Positions 1 to 9,205 of a DNA stretch of 64,000 nucleotides are shown in pieces. The stretch spans positions 1,612,001 through 1,676,000 of the forward strand of contig NZ_AP019822.1 of assembly GCF_007990505.1 (NCBI RefSeq), read 5' to 3'. The position numbers and the translations under genes are program-made. Numbering within the stretch: the stretch's first letter is position 1; each line of letters opens with the position of its first letter. The DNA comes from Pseudoleptotrichia goodfellowii. GTDB taxonomy: Bacteria; Fusobacteriota; Fusobacteriia; Fusobacteriales; Leptotrichiaceae. The notes below the pieces were generated by a model. The model was given only the letters and a program-made list of their open reading frames with translations. It was not told the DNA's origin and did not search any database.

Positions 1-342
1 ATGTTCACTATTATAGATTAAATATTTTTTTTCAATATATTTGTCAATAATCGGAATTACATCACTTATAAAAAATATTGATTCTACTGTCGTTTTTCCA
101 ATATGATAAAAACAGGATCTTATATCTTTTTTATCACACTCCAAAAAATTTTTCAATCTTCTTTTTGCTTTTTCGTCTCTATGATTAAAATTCCCCATAG
201 GAATTGCCCAATAAATATCTGAATTATCTATTTTAAAAAGGCATACTAAAGGTCTTTCTTTAGTATCATTCCATTCCCCTCCGACTTCTTTTATTTTTTG
301 ATAAAACTCCTTTTTAGCAAAATACACCCCATAAATTTTCAT
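1..342 (-). CDS. Type III toxin-antitoxin toxin, ToxN/AbiQ/CptN-like endoribonuclease (3' end beyond window)
   Basis: An open frame starts at ATG 340-342 and runs off the left edge without a stop, so at least 114 residues are present; ToxN-type toxins are usually 150-200 aa. The start has a strong purine-rich ribosome site (AGGGGGG, 5 nt before ATG). The protein begins MKIYGVYFAKKEFYQ and contains RPLVCLFKI, YWAIPMGNFNHR and FYHIGKTTVESIFFISDVIP. The 'AIP' strand followed by an N/H-rich loop resembles the core of this RNase superfamily. The main support is context: a promoter, a 41-nt tandem-repeat RNA and a hairpin directly precede it, the hallmark order of type III systems. These toxins cleave RNA and are held inactive by the repeat RNA. 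The subfamily (ToxN, CptN or TenpN) cannot be decided by eye. Confidence 0.8.
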   Translation of the reverse strand, partial: MKIYGVYFAKKEFYQKIKEVGGEWNDTKERPLVCLFKIDNSDIYWAIPMGNFNHRDEKAKRRLKNFLECDKKDIRSCFYHIGKTTVESIFFISDVIPIIDKYIEKKYLIYNSEH

Positions 343-359
343 ATTCCCCCCTATCAAAT

Positions 360-388
360 ATGGCTTCAAGTACTAAACTCGAAGCCAT
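360..388 (-). terminator. Hairpin between antitoxin RNA repeats and toxin gene
   Basis: An 8-bp perfect stem, ATGGCTTC (360-367) with GAAGCCAT (381-388), can extend inward through AGT/ACT. In transcription order it follows the last repeat and precedes the toxin ribosome site. In type III systems a hairpin here partly terminates transcription, so that more antitoxin RNA than toxin mRNA is made. The following U-tract is poor (ATATTTGATA), fitting leaky termination or an RNA-processing role. Its loop-side sequence recurs behind rpoB. Confidence 0.7.
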
Positions 389-508
389 AATTCAATGTTA
401 TTTCCTACATTGAGAAAGGTATTTGTATCAATTCGGTGTTTTTCCCTACACCGAAAAAGGTATTTGTATCAATTCAATGTTATTTCCTACATTGAGAAAG
501 GTATTTTC
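389..508 (-). ncRNA. Type III antitoxin RNA (ToxI-like), about 2.8 repeats of 41 nt
   Basis: Transcribed right to left from the promoter at 515-543. Three units occupy 471-508 (first), 430-470 (second) and 389-429 (third, cut at its 3' end by the hairpin). Each unit has a stem of CAATGT/ACATTG type around a loop containing GGAAA. In the middle unit both stem arms change together (CGGTGT/ACACCG), so pairing is preserved. The U/C-rich ACCUUUC just before the stem could pair with the GAAA loop, giving the H-type pseudoknot known for ToxI-family antitoxins. The toxin itself is expected to cut the precursor into single units. Confidence 0.78.
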
Positions 509-511
509 TAA
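389..511 (-). repeat. Tandem repeat, 41-nt period, three units
   Basis: On the plus strand each unit begins AATTCAATG or AATTCGGTG and ends AAAGGTATTTGTATC. Units at 389-429 and 471-511 are nearly identical, while 430-470 differs mainly at paired positions. There are no variable spacers, so this is not a CRISPR array. Confidence 0.9.
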
Positions 512-514
512 TGT

Positions 515-543
515 ATTTTACCCTTTTTTTAATTTAAAGTCAA
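515..543 (-). promoter_or_regulatory. Sigma-70 promoter of the type III antitoxin RNA
   Basis: Reading the minus strand, TTGACT (538-543), a 17-nt spacer and TAAAAT (515-520) form a near-consensus promoter. The expected start site is around 508, at the edge of the first repeat. It lies in the gap just downstream of groEL, so the locus has its own promoter. Confidence 0.8.
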
Positions 544-572
544 ATAATTTTTCAAAAACCAATCTTTAGATT

Positions 573-2207
<1,635 letters not shown>

Positions 2208-2234
2208 CTATATATTTTTAAGCTCTTATTTTTC

Positions 2235-2498
2235 CTATTCAACTGTTCCCAATACGTTATCTATATCCAATATTAAATAAGTATCTTCTCCGTCTTTTAC
2301 TTCCGTTCCGGAATATTTTTCGTAAATTACTTTATCTCCTGCTTTAACATCTTCTACATCTTTACCTACTGCCAAAACTTCTCCTGTAATAGGTTTTTCT
2401 TTAGAAGCCGTTCCCGGCAATACTATCCCGCTTTTTGTAACTTCTTCCTGTTCAACCTGTTTTACTAAAACTCTTTTTCCTAAAGGTTTTATTTTCAT
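2235..2498 (-). CDS. groES: Co-chaperonin GroES (10-kDa subunit)
   Basis: An 87-residue co-chaperonin that caps the GroEL ring. It begins MKIKPLGKRVLVKQ and has the mobile-loop region (SGIVLPGTASKEKP) that contacts GroEL, followed by the typical GKDVEDVKAGDKVIYEKYSGTEV core. Length is slightly below the usual 94-97 aa but complete. It is the first gene of the groES-groEL operon, with an AGGAGG site before the ATG. It is expected to be heat-shock regulated through the HrcA operator upstream. Confidence 0.98.
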   Translation of the reverse strand: MKIKPLGKRVLVKQVEQEEVTKSGIVLPGTASKEKPITGEVLAVGKDVEDVKAGDKVIYEKYSGTEVKDGEDTYLILDIDNVLGTVE

Positions 2499-2532
2499 TA
2501 TTTCATCCTCCTGTTTATTTATATATTTTATT

Positions 2533-2554
2533 AAAGCCTTTAAATTAAGGCTTT
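2533..2554 (-). other. 5'-UTR hairpin before groES
   Basis: AAAGCCTT (2533-2540) pairs with AAGGCTTT (2547-2554) across a 6-nt loop, inside the untranslated leader between the CIRCE element and the groES ribosome site. The following sequence is not a convincing U-tract, so an mRNA stability or temperature-sensing role is as likely as attenuation. Confidence 0.45.
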
Positions 2555-2561
2555 TTAGTTT

Positions 2562-2588
2562 TTAGCACTCATCTCGTTCGATTGCTAA
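2562..2588. promoter_or_regulatory. CIRCE operator (HrcA-binding site)
   Basis: TTAGCACTC, nine bases, then GATTGCTAA. This matches the CIRCE inverted repeat (TTAGCACTC-N9-GAGTGCTAA) with a single mismatch in the second arm. It sits just downstream of the -10 box of the groES promoter, where HrcA binding would block transcription. hrcA itself is not in the window. Confidence 0.93.
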
Positions 2589-2592
2589 CTAT

Positions 2593-2621
2593 ATAATAAT
2601 ATATTTTTTTATTTTTTGCAA
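2593..2621 (-). promoter_or_regulatory. groESL sigma-70 promoter
   Basis: On the minus strand, TTGCAA (2616-2621), a 17-nt spacer and TATTAT (2593-2598) lie immediately upstream of the CIRCE operator. This is the standard vegetative promoter arrangement for HrcA-repressed chaperonin operons. Confidence 0.7.
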
Positions 2622-2632
2622 GTCTTTTTCGA

Positions 2633-3457
2633 TTATTTTTTTAAATTTTTTTCAAGTACTGAATATAACTGGTCTAAACGCCATTTTTCTTCATATTCCA
2701 TATCAGAATTTTCAAAATAGTATTTTTCAATAATCGGCATAAAAATCTCCGCCATTTCTTTGCTGCTTATCCACAAATTTATCTGATTATTAAACTCGGC
2801 ATTTTCCGAAAATGAATTATTATAATAAGTATAATCGCGAGTGTAATAATACATCATTTTCTCAAAATGCTTTAATACACTTATTTTCGTACTTTCACTT
2901 TTCCACATATCAATATCCAATAAATGCTCTGTTTTCAACCCTCCAATATTAAACATCGTAATATAAACAGAAAAATTTTCAATTCTCATCTTTCCTGGAT
3001 CAGTATCGAGTGCATCAATTATAAATTCTTTTGAAAATCGATGCATAAAATCAAGTTCTTTTTCATTCCATACATCTTTTTCAAAATGACATTTATCCAG
3101 AATAAGAGATGTATCAAGCCTTATTTCTGCACGTTTAGTAATGAACTCCAGTATTTTGGGTAAAAAGTGCTTTATCTCCAATCCTGTTTCATCATAATTT
3201 ACCGCATCAAGATACTCCCGTATCAATTCTCTCGACAACTTTCTGACAGGAGTCTCTATGAGCTTTTTTACATTCTCTTCGCTTACACAATAAGAGATAC
3301 AAACCGACAGTTTCCCGTTCAGATCATAAACAAAAAGCCCGTATGCTTCTTCTACAAGTTTTCTGAGCTTTTCATTTACGAATTTCTCATCAATTTCGCC
3401 GCCTATTGCCATTCCTGTATCTTCAGACGGTCTTGTTTTCACTTTAAACTTTTTCAT
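2633..3457 (-). CDS. Hypothetical protein, 274 aa
   Basis: A soluble, acidic/lysine-rich protein of 274 residues with no signal peptide or membrane segment. I do not recognise the family. It is rich in aromatic residues, including a Tyr-rich stretch around residues 208-218 (MMYYYTRDYTYYNN), and looks alpha-helical. It begins MKKFKVKTRPSEDTG after a weak AAGGC ribosome site and ends 12 nt before the groES -35 box region, so it is not part of that operon. Codon use resembles its neighbours. No function is proposed. Confidence 0.75.
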   Translation of the reverse strand: MKKFKVKTRPSEDTGMAIGGEIDEKFVNEKLRKLVEEAYGLFVYDLNGKLSVCISYCVSEENVKKLIETPVRKLSRELIREYLDAVNYDETGLEIKHFLPKILEFITKRAEIRLDTSLILDKCHFEKDVWNEKELDFMHRFSKEFIIDALDTDPGKMRIENFSVYITMFNIGGLKTEHLLDIDMWKSESTKISVLKHFEKMMYYYTRDYTYYNNSFSENAEFNNQINLWISSKEMAEIFMPIIEKYYFENSDMEYEEKWRLDQLYSVLEKNLKK

Positions 3458-3669
3458 TAAAAGCCTTTCTTTAAAACTGTGAATATAAATAACAGAATTT
3501 GGAAAAAATATAATATTTCCAATTTGCCCGAATCTTTTTCTTTTTAAGTAAAAATATAAGGGTATTAACAGAAAATGATCCGCTTAACCCTCATTTAAGA
3601 TAATCTATTTTACTTTTTCGAGCATCAATTTGAACAAATTTAAAAAAATATCCTACTGTATTTATTACC

Positions 3670-3775
3670 AACCTTCAAATTTTACAACGTGAAAAATGTA
3701 GCAGTGAGCGTAACAAAAACATCTTTTTTGTTTTTGTAGCGAACGGACATTTTTGAGTATGTAAAATTTGAGGTT
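3670..3775. repeat. Large hairpin repeat element, copy A
   Basis: Nested inverted repeat of 106 bp. Outer arms AACCTTCAAATTTTACA (3670-3686) and TGTAAAATTTGAGGTT (3760-3775); middle arms AAAAATGT (3692-3699) and ACATTTTT (3748-3755); inner arms ACAAAAAC (3713-3720) and GTTTTTGT (3730-3737). Unpaired bulges carry GTGAGCG- and AGCGAACG-type sequence. A deleted inverse copy is at 53932-53974 and a structural relative at 54083-54208. The rest of the gap 3458-3815 shows only AT-rich sequence and a small TCTGAGG/CCTCAGA hairpin (3786-3808). Confidence 0.8.
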
Positions 3776-3815
3776 GCGGCAGGAGTCTGAGGGCAGCAAG
3801 TCCTCAGAACAACTT

Positions 3816-4895
3816 TTATGCCTCTATTATAATCAATTCCTTATTACTTTTATTCAGAACTTCACGTCCGTCTTTTTTAACAACTACATCATCTTCTATT
3901 CTTACTCCGCCCCAACCGTCAAAGTAAAGACCGGGCTCAGACGTTACTACCATATTTTCCTTAAGTTCTATATGAGAAACACTTGATAAATAAGGCAATT
4001 CATGAATTTCTACTCCTATTCCGTGACCCAATCCGTGCCCAAAATATTCTCCGTAACCTTTTTCAGTAAGGAAATTTCTTACAACTTTGTCCACATCATC
4101 TGACATTATTCCTTCTTTTATTGTATTGATTCCGAGTATTTGAGCTTCCAATACAAGATTATATATTTCTTTATGTCTTTCTGTAATGTTGTTTCCGTAG
4201 TATACCGTTCTTGTCATATCCGAAACATATCCGTTATAATATGCTCCGAAGTCCATTGTAATAAATTCTTCTTTCTGTATTTTCTTATCCGAAGCAACTC
4301 CGTGAGGCATTGCCGATCTTACTCCGCTCGCAAGTATTGTATTGAAGGACTTATCTTCTGCTCCGTTTTTCTTTTGAACGTATTCCATATAAGCGGACAG
4401 CTCTCTTTCGGAAACTCCTTCTTTTATGACTTTTAATGCTTCACTGAATGCTATATCGCTTATTTCTATGGCTTTTTTTATCATTAAAATTTCTTCATCG
4501 GATTTTACCATTCTTTCGTACATTATTTTTTCTCCGACAGGTACTAATTCAGCCTTAAATATTTCTTTCAATTTTTGATATGTTGCAAATGTTACATTAT
4601 TATCTTCAAATCCTATTTTTTTCAATCCCAATTCTTCGGCATGTTCTCCTACATACTTCAAAGAACCTCTTGAAACTTCCTTAAATTCAAATCCCATTTT
4701 TGAAACCTGTGCTTCAGCCTGACTTCTGTATCTGAAATCCGAATAAAAGAAATTTCCTTTTTTTGTAGCAAGAGCAACTCCTGTAGTTCCTGTAAATCCT
4801 GCGAAATATCTTAAGTTATACAAATCCGTAAGAAATATCCCGTCTACATTCAACTCATTCAACAATTTCAATAATTTTTCAGATCTTTTTTCCAT
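3816..4895 (-). CDS. Xaa-Pro dipeptidase/aminopeptidase, M24 family
   Basis: A 359-residue cytoplasmic metallopeptidase that removes residues next to proline. It has an N-terminal creatinase-like domain (about residues 1-130, with LYNLRYFAGFTGTTG) and a C-terminal pita-bread catalytic domain. The dinuclear metal ligands are visible: two Asp in TMDFGAYYNGYVSDMTR, His in HGLGHGIGVEIHE, Glu in TSEPGLY and Glu in RIEDDVV. Length fits the short Xaa-Pro peptidases of Firmicutes and Fusobacteria. It starts 16 nt after the upstream flavoprotein stop and is probably co-transcribed with it. Confidence 0.93.
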   Translation of the reverse strand: MEKRSEKLLKLLNELNVDGIFLTDLYNLRYFAGFTGTTGVALATKKGNFFYSDFRYRSQAEAQVSKMGFEFKEVSRGSLKYVGEHAEELGLKKIGFEDNNVTFATYQKLKEIFKAELVPVGEKIMYERMVKSDEEILMIKKAIEISDIAFSEALKVIKEGVSERELSAYMEYVQKKNGAEDKSFNTILASGVRSAMPHGVASDKKIQKEEFITMDFGAYYNGYVSDMTRTVYYGNNITERHKEIYNLVLEAQILGINTIKEGIMSDDVDKVVRNFLTEKGYGEYFGHGLGHGIGVEIHELPYLSSVSHIELKENMVVTSEPGLYFDGWGGVRIEDDVVVKKDGREVLNKSNKELIIIEA

Positions 4896-4910
4896 AATTT
4901 TTCCTCTTTT

Positions 4911-6521
4911 CTATAGTAATTTATTTTTATAATATTCTATAACAAATTCAGCACATTTTATACCGTCTACTGCAGCGGACATTATCCCCCCCGCATAACC
5001 GGCTCCTTCTCCGCAAGGCATAAGTCCCTCAATATTTGAGAAAAACTTTTCGTTTCTCGGTATTTTCACAGGGGAAGAACTTCTGCTTTCTACAGCCGAC
5101 AAAACCGCATCGTAATTTCCGAAACCTTTTATTTTTTTATCCATTGCCTTTATTCCCTCTTTTAAAGACTCATTTATATAATCGGGAAAACATTCGTTCA
5201 AATCGGCAAATTTATAACCTTTGGCATAACTCGGCTTCACATCTCCAAGCTTTGTCGATACAATTTTTTTCACAAAATCACCGAACAGCTGAACAGGAGC
5301 TTTATAGTTGCTTCCTCCCAACTCAAATGCCTTTTCTTCAAGTTTTCTCTGAAACTCCACTCCTGCGAGAACTCCTCCTTCTCCAAAATCTTCAGGATAG
5401 ACATTTACCAAAATCGCCGAATTGGCATTTTCCATATTTCTTCCCGAATAGCTCATGCCGTTTACTACAAGCCTGTTTTCTTCACTGGCTGCAGGTACTA
5501 CAACTCCCCCCGGGCACATACAGAACGTGTATACTCCTCTTCCGTTACCGGATTTCACACTTAATTTATATTCGGCTGCAGGTAGTCTGTCTGAAAATTT
5601 CCCGTATTGCGAATGATTAATCATAGATTGTTTATGCTCTATTCTCACTCCCACAGAAAATATTTTCCTTTCCATTTTCACATTTTTTTCGTTTAACATA
5701 TAAAACGTATCTCTTGAACTATGTCCTATTGCAAGTACAATAATATCCGTATTTATTTCATAAATCTTATTTTCTTTATCGCTATTTTCCGAAACATCTT
5801 CCACAACAGCCTGAGAAATTCTCTCATTTTCATATTTTATGGAAATAAGCTTATTCTGAAATCTATACTCTCCTCCGAGATTTTCGATTTTTTTTCTTAT
5901 ATTTTTCATTATTCCTATGAGTTTGTCAGTTCCCACATGGGGTTTTGACATGTAAGCTATTTTCTTTTCAGCCCCTGCAAGAATAAATTCTTCGTAAACT
6001 TTCTGCATCCTGAAATTATTTGTATTTGTAGTCAGTTTCCCGTCGGAAAATGTTCCCGCTCCGCCTTCTCCGAACTGAACATTGGAATATTTATCAAACT
6101 TTCCGCCTTTAAAAAAATTATATACATCTTTCTGTCTTTCCTCAACTTTTTTCCCTTGCTCCAGTATAATCGGTTTTAATCCCGCCTCAGCTAAAATAAG
6201 AGCTGTAAAAAGTCCTGACGGTCCGCTTCCAACTACTACAGGTCTATTCCTGTCTTTTAATTCAATTTTTTCGGTAATATACTTCTGCTTTTCAATCTTT
6301 CTTACATTAAGAAGATTTATATATTTTTCTTCGTCATTTACCGTAATATCCACAGAATATACGTATATTATATTATTTTTATTTCTTGCATCTATTGCCT
6401 GCCCTGTTATTTCAAAGGTTTTAAATTCTTCTTCTTTTGTTTTCAATAACTTTGCCGTTATTTTTTTTAAATCCTCTGTATTATGTTTAATCGGCATTTT
6501 TATATTATTTATTCTAAGCAT
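4911..6521 (-). CDS. FAD-dependent dehydrogenase, COG2509-like
   Basis: The frame is open from 6614, but the likely start is ATG 6519-6521 (MLRINNIKMPIKHN, 536 aa). It is preceded by AGAGGG, and the longer form would overlap the upstream gene by 70 nt. The N-terminal about 100 residues form an alpha/beta domain. Next comes the FAD-binding motif VVVGSGPSGLFTALILAEAG and the GEGGAGTFSDGKLTT motif typical of this uncharacterised dehydrogenase family; the C-terminal MPCGEGAGYAGGIMSAAVDG closes the FAD fold. The substrate is unknown. It lies between another flavoprotein and a peptidase in an apparent three-gene operon. Confidence 0.88.
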   Translation of the reverse strand: MLRINNIKMPIKHNTEDLKKITAKLLKTKEEEFKTFEITGQAIDARNKNNIIYVYSVDITVNDEEKYINLLNVRKIEKQKYITEKIELKDRNRPVVVGSGPSGLFTALILAEAGLKPIILEQGKKVEERQKDVYNFFKGGKFDKYSNVQFGEGGAGTFSDGKLTTNTNNFRMQKVYEEFILAGAEKKIAYMSKPHVGTDKLIGIMKNIRKKIENLGGEYRFQNKLISIKYENERISQAVVEDVSENSDKENKIYEINTDIIVLAIGHSSRDTFYMLNEKNVKMERKIFSVGVRIEHKQSMINHSQYGKFSDRLPAAEYKLSVKSGNGRGVYTFCMCPGGVVVPAASEENRLVVNGMSYSGRNMENANSAILVNVYPEDFGEGGVLAGVEFQRKLEEKAFELGGSNYKAPVQLFGDFVKKIVSTKLGDVKPSYAKGYKFADLNECFPDYINESLKEGIKAMDKKIKGFGNYDAVLSAVESRSSSPVKIPRNEKFFSNIEGLMPCGEGAGYAGGIMSAAVDGIKCAEFVIEYYKNKLL

Positions 6522-6544
6522 ATTTCCCTCTAAATATTTACGAT

Positions 6545-7762
6545 TTAATTTCCTGCACTTTCTCCTGCTCTGTGCCCCGAAGCCCAAGCCCATTGAAGAT
6601 TGTATCCGCCGCATTCTCCGTACACATCAAGCACTTCTCCCGCAAAATAAAGTCCTTTTACTTTTTTTGATTCTAAAGTTTCGGTATTTATCTCATCTAA
6701 AGGAACTCCTCCTGCTGTTACTTGAGCATTCTTAAAGCCTGTCGTTTCAAGAACATTTACCCGATATTTTTTAAGCACATTGCAAAGGCTTCTTATTTCG
6801 CCATCACTCAATGTATTTATCGGCTTGGAAAGTTTTTCAATTCCCGATATTTTCGCAAGAAACTGTCCCAGTTTTTTATTTATCATTCCATTAAAGTACT
6901 GCTCCATTGACAAATGTCCCAATATTTCTTTTCTTCTTTTCAGTATATCATATAATTCATTATAATCAAATTTTTTCATAAAATCAATTTCAAATTCCAC
7001 GTTTTTATACAAAGGCATTACAAAAGAAATATTAAATACTACATTCCCCGAGATACCGTAATCGGTAAACAGCAATTCTCCGTTATAAGTACATATTTTC
7101 TTATTATCTCCATAGGCTGTAACTGCTGTATCAAGCTTTATGCCCTGAAGTCCCTTTACCTGATATTTTTCAGCTTTGAGCTGTACAATGGAAGGACTTA
7201 ATTTCGTTATACTATGACCTAATTCTTTTGCTATTTCATAACCTGATCCGTTTGATCCGAGTTCGGGATAAGACTGTCCTCCTGTGGCTAATATAACTCT
7301 GTTTGCTTCTATTTTTCTTTTATCTTCAGAATATATTTTAAACTTAAAGCCGTCTTTTTCGACTTTTCTTACATAAAATTCCGTTTCTGTAACGATTCCC
7401 AGTTTTTCCGCTTCAAATCTCAAAGCATCCACTATTGAAGCCGCCTGTCCGCTCAAAGGATAGACCTTACCTCTTTCTTCTTCGTTACATATAATTCCCA
7501 ATTCATTAAAAAATTCCATTGTATCTTTCGGAGTAAAACTGTTAAGTATATTTTCTATCAAGTCAATGTTTTTTCCAAAATAATGTGTTATATCGGCTTT
7601 CACATTAGTCATATTGCATCTTCCGTTTCCAGTTACAAGAACTTTTTTCAATACTCTTTCTTTTCTCTCCAAAATTACTACTTTTTTGCCTGACTTTGCT
7701 GCAGTAATTGCTGCAACAAATCCTGCCGCTCCGCCTCCGATTATTGCTATTTCAGTTGTCAT
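6545..7762 (-). CDS. HI0933/BaiN-like NAD(P)/FAD-dependent oxidoreductase
   Basis: A 405-residue flavoprotein with an N-terminal Rossmann motif (IAIIGGGAAGFVAAITAAKSGKKVVILER), the GNGRCNMTN motif diagnostic of the HI0933/YhiN family, an ATGGQSYPELGSNGSGY segment and a C-terminal FAD loop (GLYFAGEVLDVYGECGGYNLQWAWASG). The family includes BaiN, but its physiological substrate is usually unknown. It begins at ATG 7760-7762 and is first in a likely operon with the COG2509 flavoprotein (23 nt gap) and the M24 peptidase. Confidence 0.92.
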   Translation of the reverse strand: MTTEIAIIGGGAAGFVAAITAAKSGKKVVILERKERVLKKVLVTGNGRCNMTNVKADITHYFGKNIDLIENILNSFTPKDTMEFFNELGIICNEEERGKVYPLSGQAASIVDALRFEAEKLGIVTETEFYVRKVEKDGFKFKIYSEDKRKIEANRVILATGGQSYPELGSNGSGYEIAKELGHSITKLSPSIVQLKAEKYQVKGLQGIKLDTAVTAYGDNKKICTYNGELLFTDYGISGNVVFNISFVMPLYKNVEFEIDFMKKFDYNELYDILKRRKEILGHLSMEQYFNGMINKKLGQFLAKISGIEKLSKPINTLSDGEIRSLCNVLKKYRVNVLETTGFKNAQVTAGGVPLDEINTETLESKKVKGLYFAGEVLDVYGECGGYNLQWAWASGHRAGESAGN

Positions 7763-7879
7763 TCAGACTCCTTTATCGTTATTTACTTTTTATTACTGTT
7801 ATTGTATCACATATTCCGATAAAAGAGAAAAAAAATATAAGTGATAATAAGAATTTCTTAAATAACACTTATATAACTT

Positions 7880-7951
7880 AAAAAACGAGCCGTGTGCTCG
7901 TTTCTTGTATGAAAGAAGTCTAAATGTAGAGATGGGGCGTCTCTCTTAGAC
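7880..7951 (-). ncRNA. Probable small RNA with a C-rich loop, about 72 nt
   Basis: A strong promoter (7958-7986) is followed at the predicted +1 G (7951) by a two-hairpin sequence with no ORF. The 5' hairpin pairs GTCTAA with TTAGAC and AGAGA with TCTCT, leaving an apical loop CGCCCCA. The 3' hairpin AACGAGC-ACACG-GCTCGTT is followed by six U (plus 7880-7885), a textbook intrinsic terminator. C-rich apical loops pair with Shine-Dalgarno sequences in known regulatory RNAs such as RsaE. No RNA family was recognised by name. The rest of the gap 7763-8162 holds nothing clear. Confidence 0.72.
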
Positions 7952-7957
7952 AACATA

Positions 7958-7986
7958 GTTATACCACTTTTGTTAACGATTGTCAA
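7958..7986 (-). promoter_or_regulatory. Promoter of the probable small RNA
   Basis: Minus strand TTGACA (7981-7986), exactly 17 nt, then TATAAC (7958-7963). This is one of the best -35/-10 matches in the window and points away from ilvE into a region without any ORF, supporting a non-coding transcript. Confidence 0.82.
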
Positions 7987-8162
7987 CTAAAATTTTAAAA
8001 TTTTTTTTCTTTTTCTATTTTTCAAATTTCAAAATTACTTCACTTTCAGAAAATACGGGGCTTCATTTTTTTCTCTTTTTTAAAATTTATTGTTATTTTA
8101 ATTTTTATTTCATTGATTTAAACCCTTTATTTTATTATGTTTGCTCATTTATTCATATTTAT

Positions 8163-9098
8163 TTAAAATATTTCCAGCCATTTTTTAGAAAGTTCGTGTT
8201 CTCCTGAAATTACTTTTTCAAATTCAGATTTTAAAAGCTTATAATATTTTCCTGCCTGCCCTCTTGCAGAATAATCTTCCGTTCCTATCGGTCTTCCGTC
8301 AAGAGATTCTGCATATACGATTTTCATTGCAGTTCCTGTTACAAGTAACTCGTCTGCTGTCAATATCATAGATCTGTCAAGTTTTTCTCTGTGTACTTCA
8401 TAACCGTTATATTCAAGTAATTCAAGCATCGATCTTACCGTAATTCCTTCAAGAGCATCAGACCCCACATCAGGAACGACTACTTTATCTCTGTATATTA
8501 AAATTATATTTGCTACAGAGGCTTCTACAACATTTCCGTTATTATCAAACATCAGTGCTTCGTCGTAACCGTTTCTCTGAGCATCACTTGTGGCAAGGAA
8601 TGAATTAATATACGATCCTCCCGCTTTTGCTTTGGTAGGTATCGCAGCATCGCTGTATTTTCTGTATGTGGAACTCATAAATCTGATTCCGCCTTTTTCT
8701 GTACTTACATAATCTGCAAGAGGCAACAAATATATTGCCAATTCAAAGTCAAGCCCTGCTTTTTTCGGCGATATTCTCGGCTGACTGCAGAATACAAAAG
8801 GTCTCATATAAAAATCCTCTTTTATATCGTTTTTCTTAATTAACTCCGCTACTGTTTTCCGAAATTCTTCCCACGAAACAAAAAACTCGAATCCGAGCAT
8901 TTTTGATGCATTCATCAAACGTATATAATGATCTTTCAGTCTGAATACGCTTATCTTACCGTCTCTGTAATATCCTCTTATTCCCCCGAAACATGTTGTT
9001 CCGTATTGTAAACTGTGTGCGGCTATACTCACTGTCGCCTTTTCAAATTCTACTATTTCTCCTTTAAAATAGGCATATTTCATAAATTCGTTTTTCAT
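8163..9098 (-). CDS. ilvE: Branched-chain amino acid aminotransferase
   Basis: A PLP-dependent class IV aminotransferase that interconverts Leu/Ile/Val and their 2-keto acids. The catalytic lysine lies in TKAKAGGSYINSFLA; VEASVANI, GITVRSMLELL and LLVTGTAMKI are further family motifs. The open frame reaches a GTG at 9108-9110, but that codon overlaps the ribosome site GGAGG, so the start is ATG 9096-9098 (311 aa). It stands alone, between mnmA and the small RNA. D-amino acid aminotransferase or aminodeoxychorismate lyase are less likely because of the length and the FGGIRGYY motif. Confidence 0.92.
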   Translation of the reverse strand: MKNEFMKYAYFKGEIVEFEKATVSIAAHSLQYGTTCFGGIRGYYRDGKISVFRLKDHYIRLMNASKMLGFEFFVSWEEFRKTVAELIKKNDIKEDFYMRPFVFCSQPRISPKKAGLDFELAIYLLPLADYVSTEKGGIRFMSSTYRKYSDAAIPTKAKAGGSYINSFLATSDAQRNGYDEALMFDNNGNVVEASVANIILIYRDKVVVPDVGSDALEGITVRSMLELLEYNGYEVHREKLDRSMILTADELLVTGTAMKIVYAESLDGRPIGTEDYSARGQAGKYYKLLKSEFEKVISGEHELSKKWLEIF

Positions 9099-9205
9099 TA
9101 TTTCCTCCACAAATCTTTAAAATTCTTGTTTATTTTATCACTTTATCAATCATTAGTAAAATTAATTATAAATATAGAAACTATTTTTTATATAAATGAT
9201 TAGTC

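Noticed and set aside
389-511. CRISPR-like repeat array
   Set aside because: Units are contiguous at 41 nt with no variable spacers, and there are only three; the downstream RNase-like gene explains them as a type III antitoxin RNA.
5036-5620. Plus-strand ORF of 194 codons
   Set aside because: Shadow of the COG2509 flavoprotein; no start signals or family features.
6082-6735. Plus-strand ORF of 217 codons antisense to the flavoprotein genes
   Set aside because: It is hydrophobic shadow translation of two well-supported minus-strand genes, without a ribosome site.
9108-9110. GTG start for ilvE
   Set aside because: It lies inside the GGAGG ribosome site of the ATG at 9096-9098.
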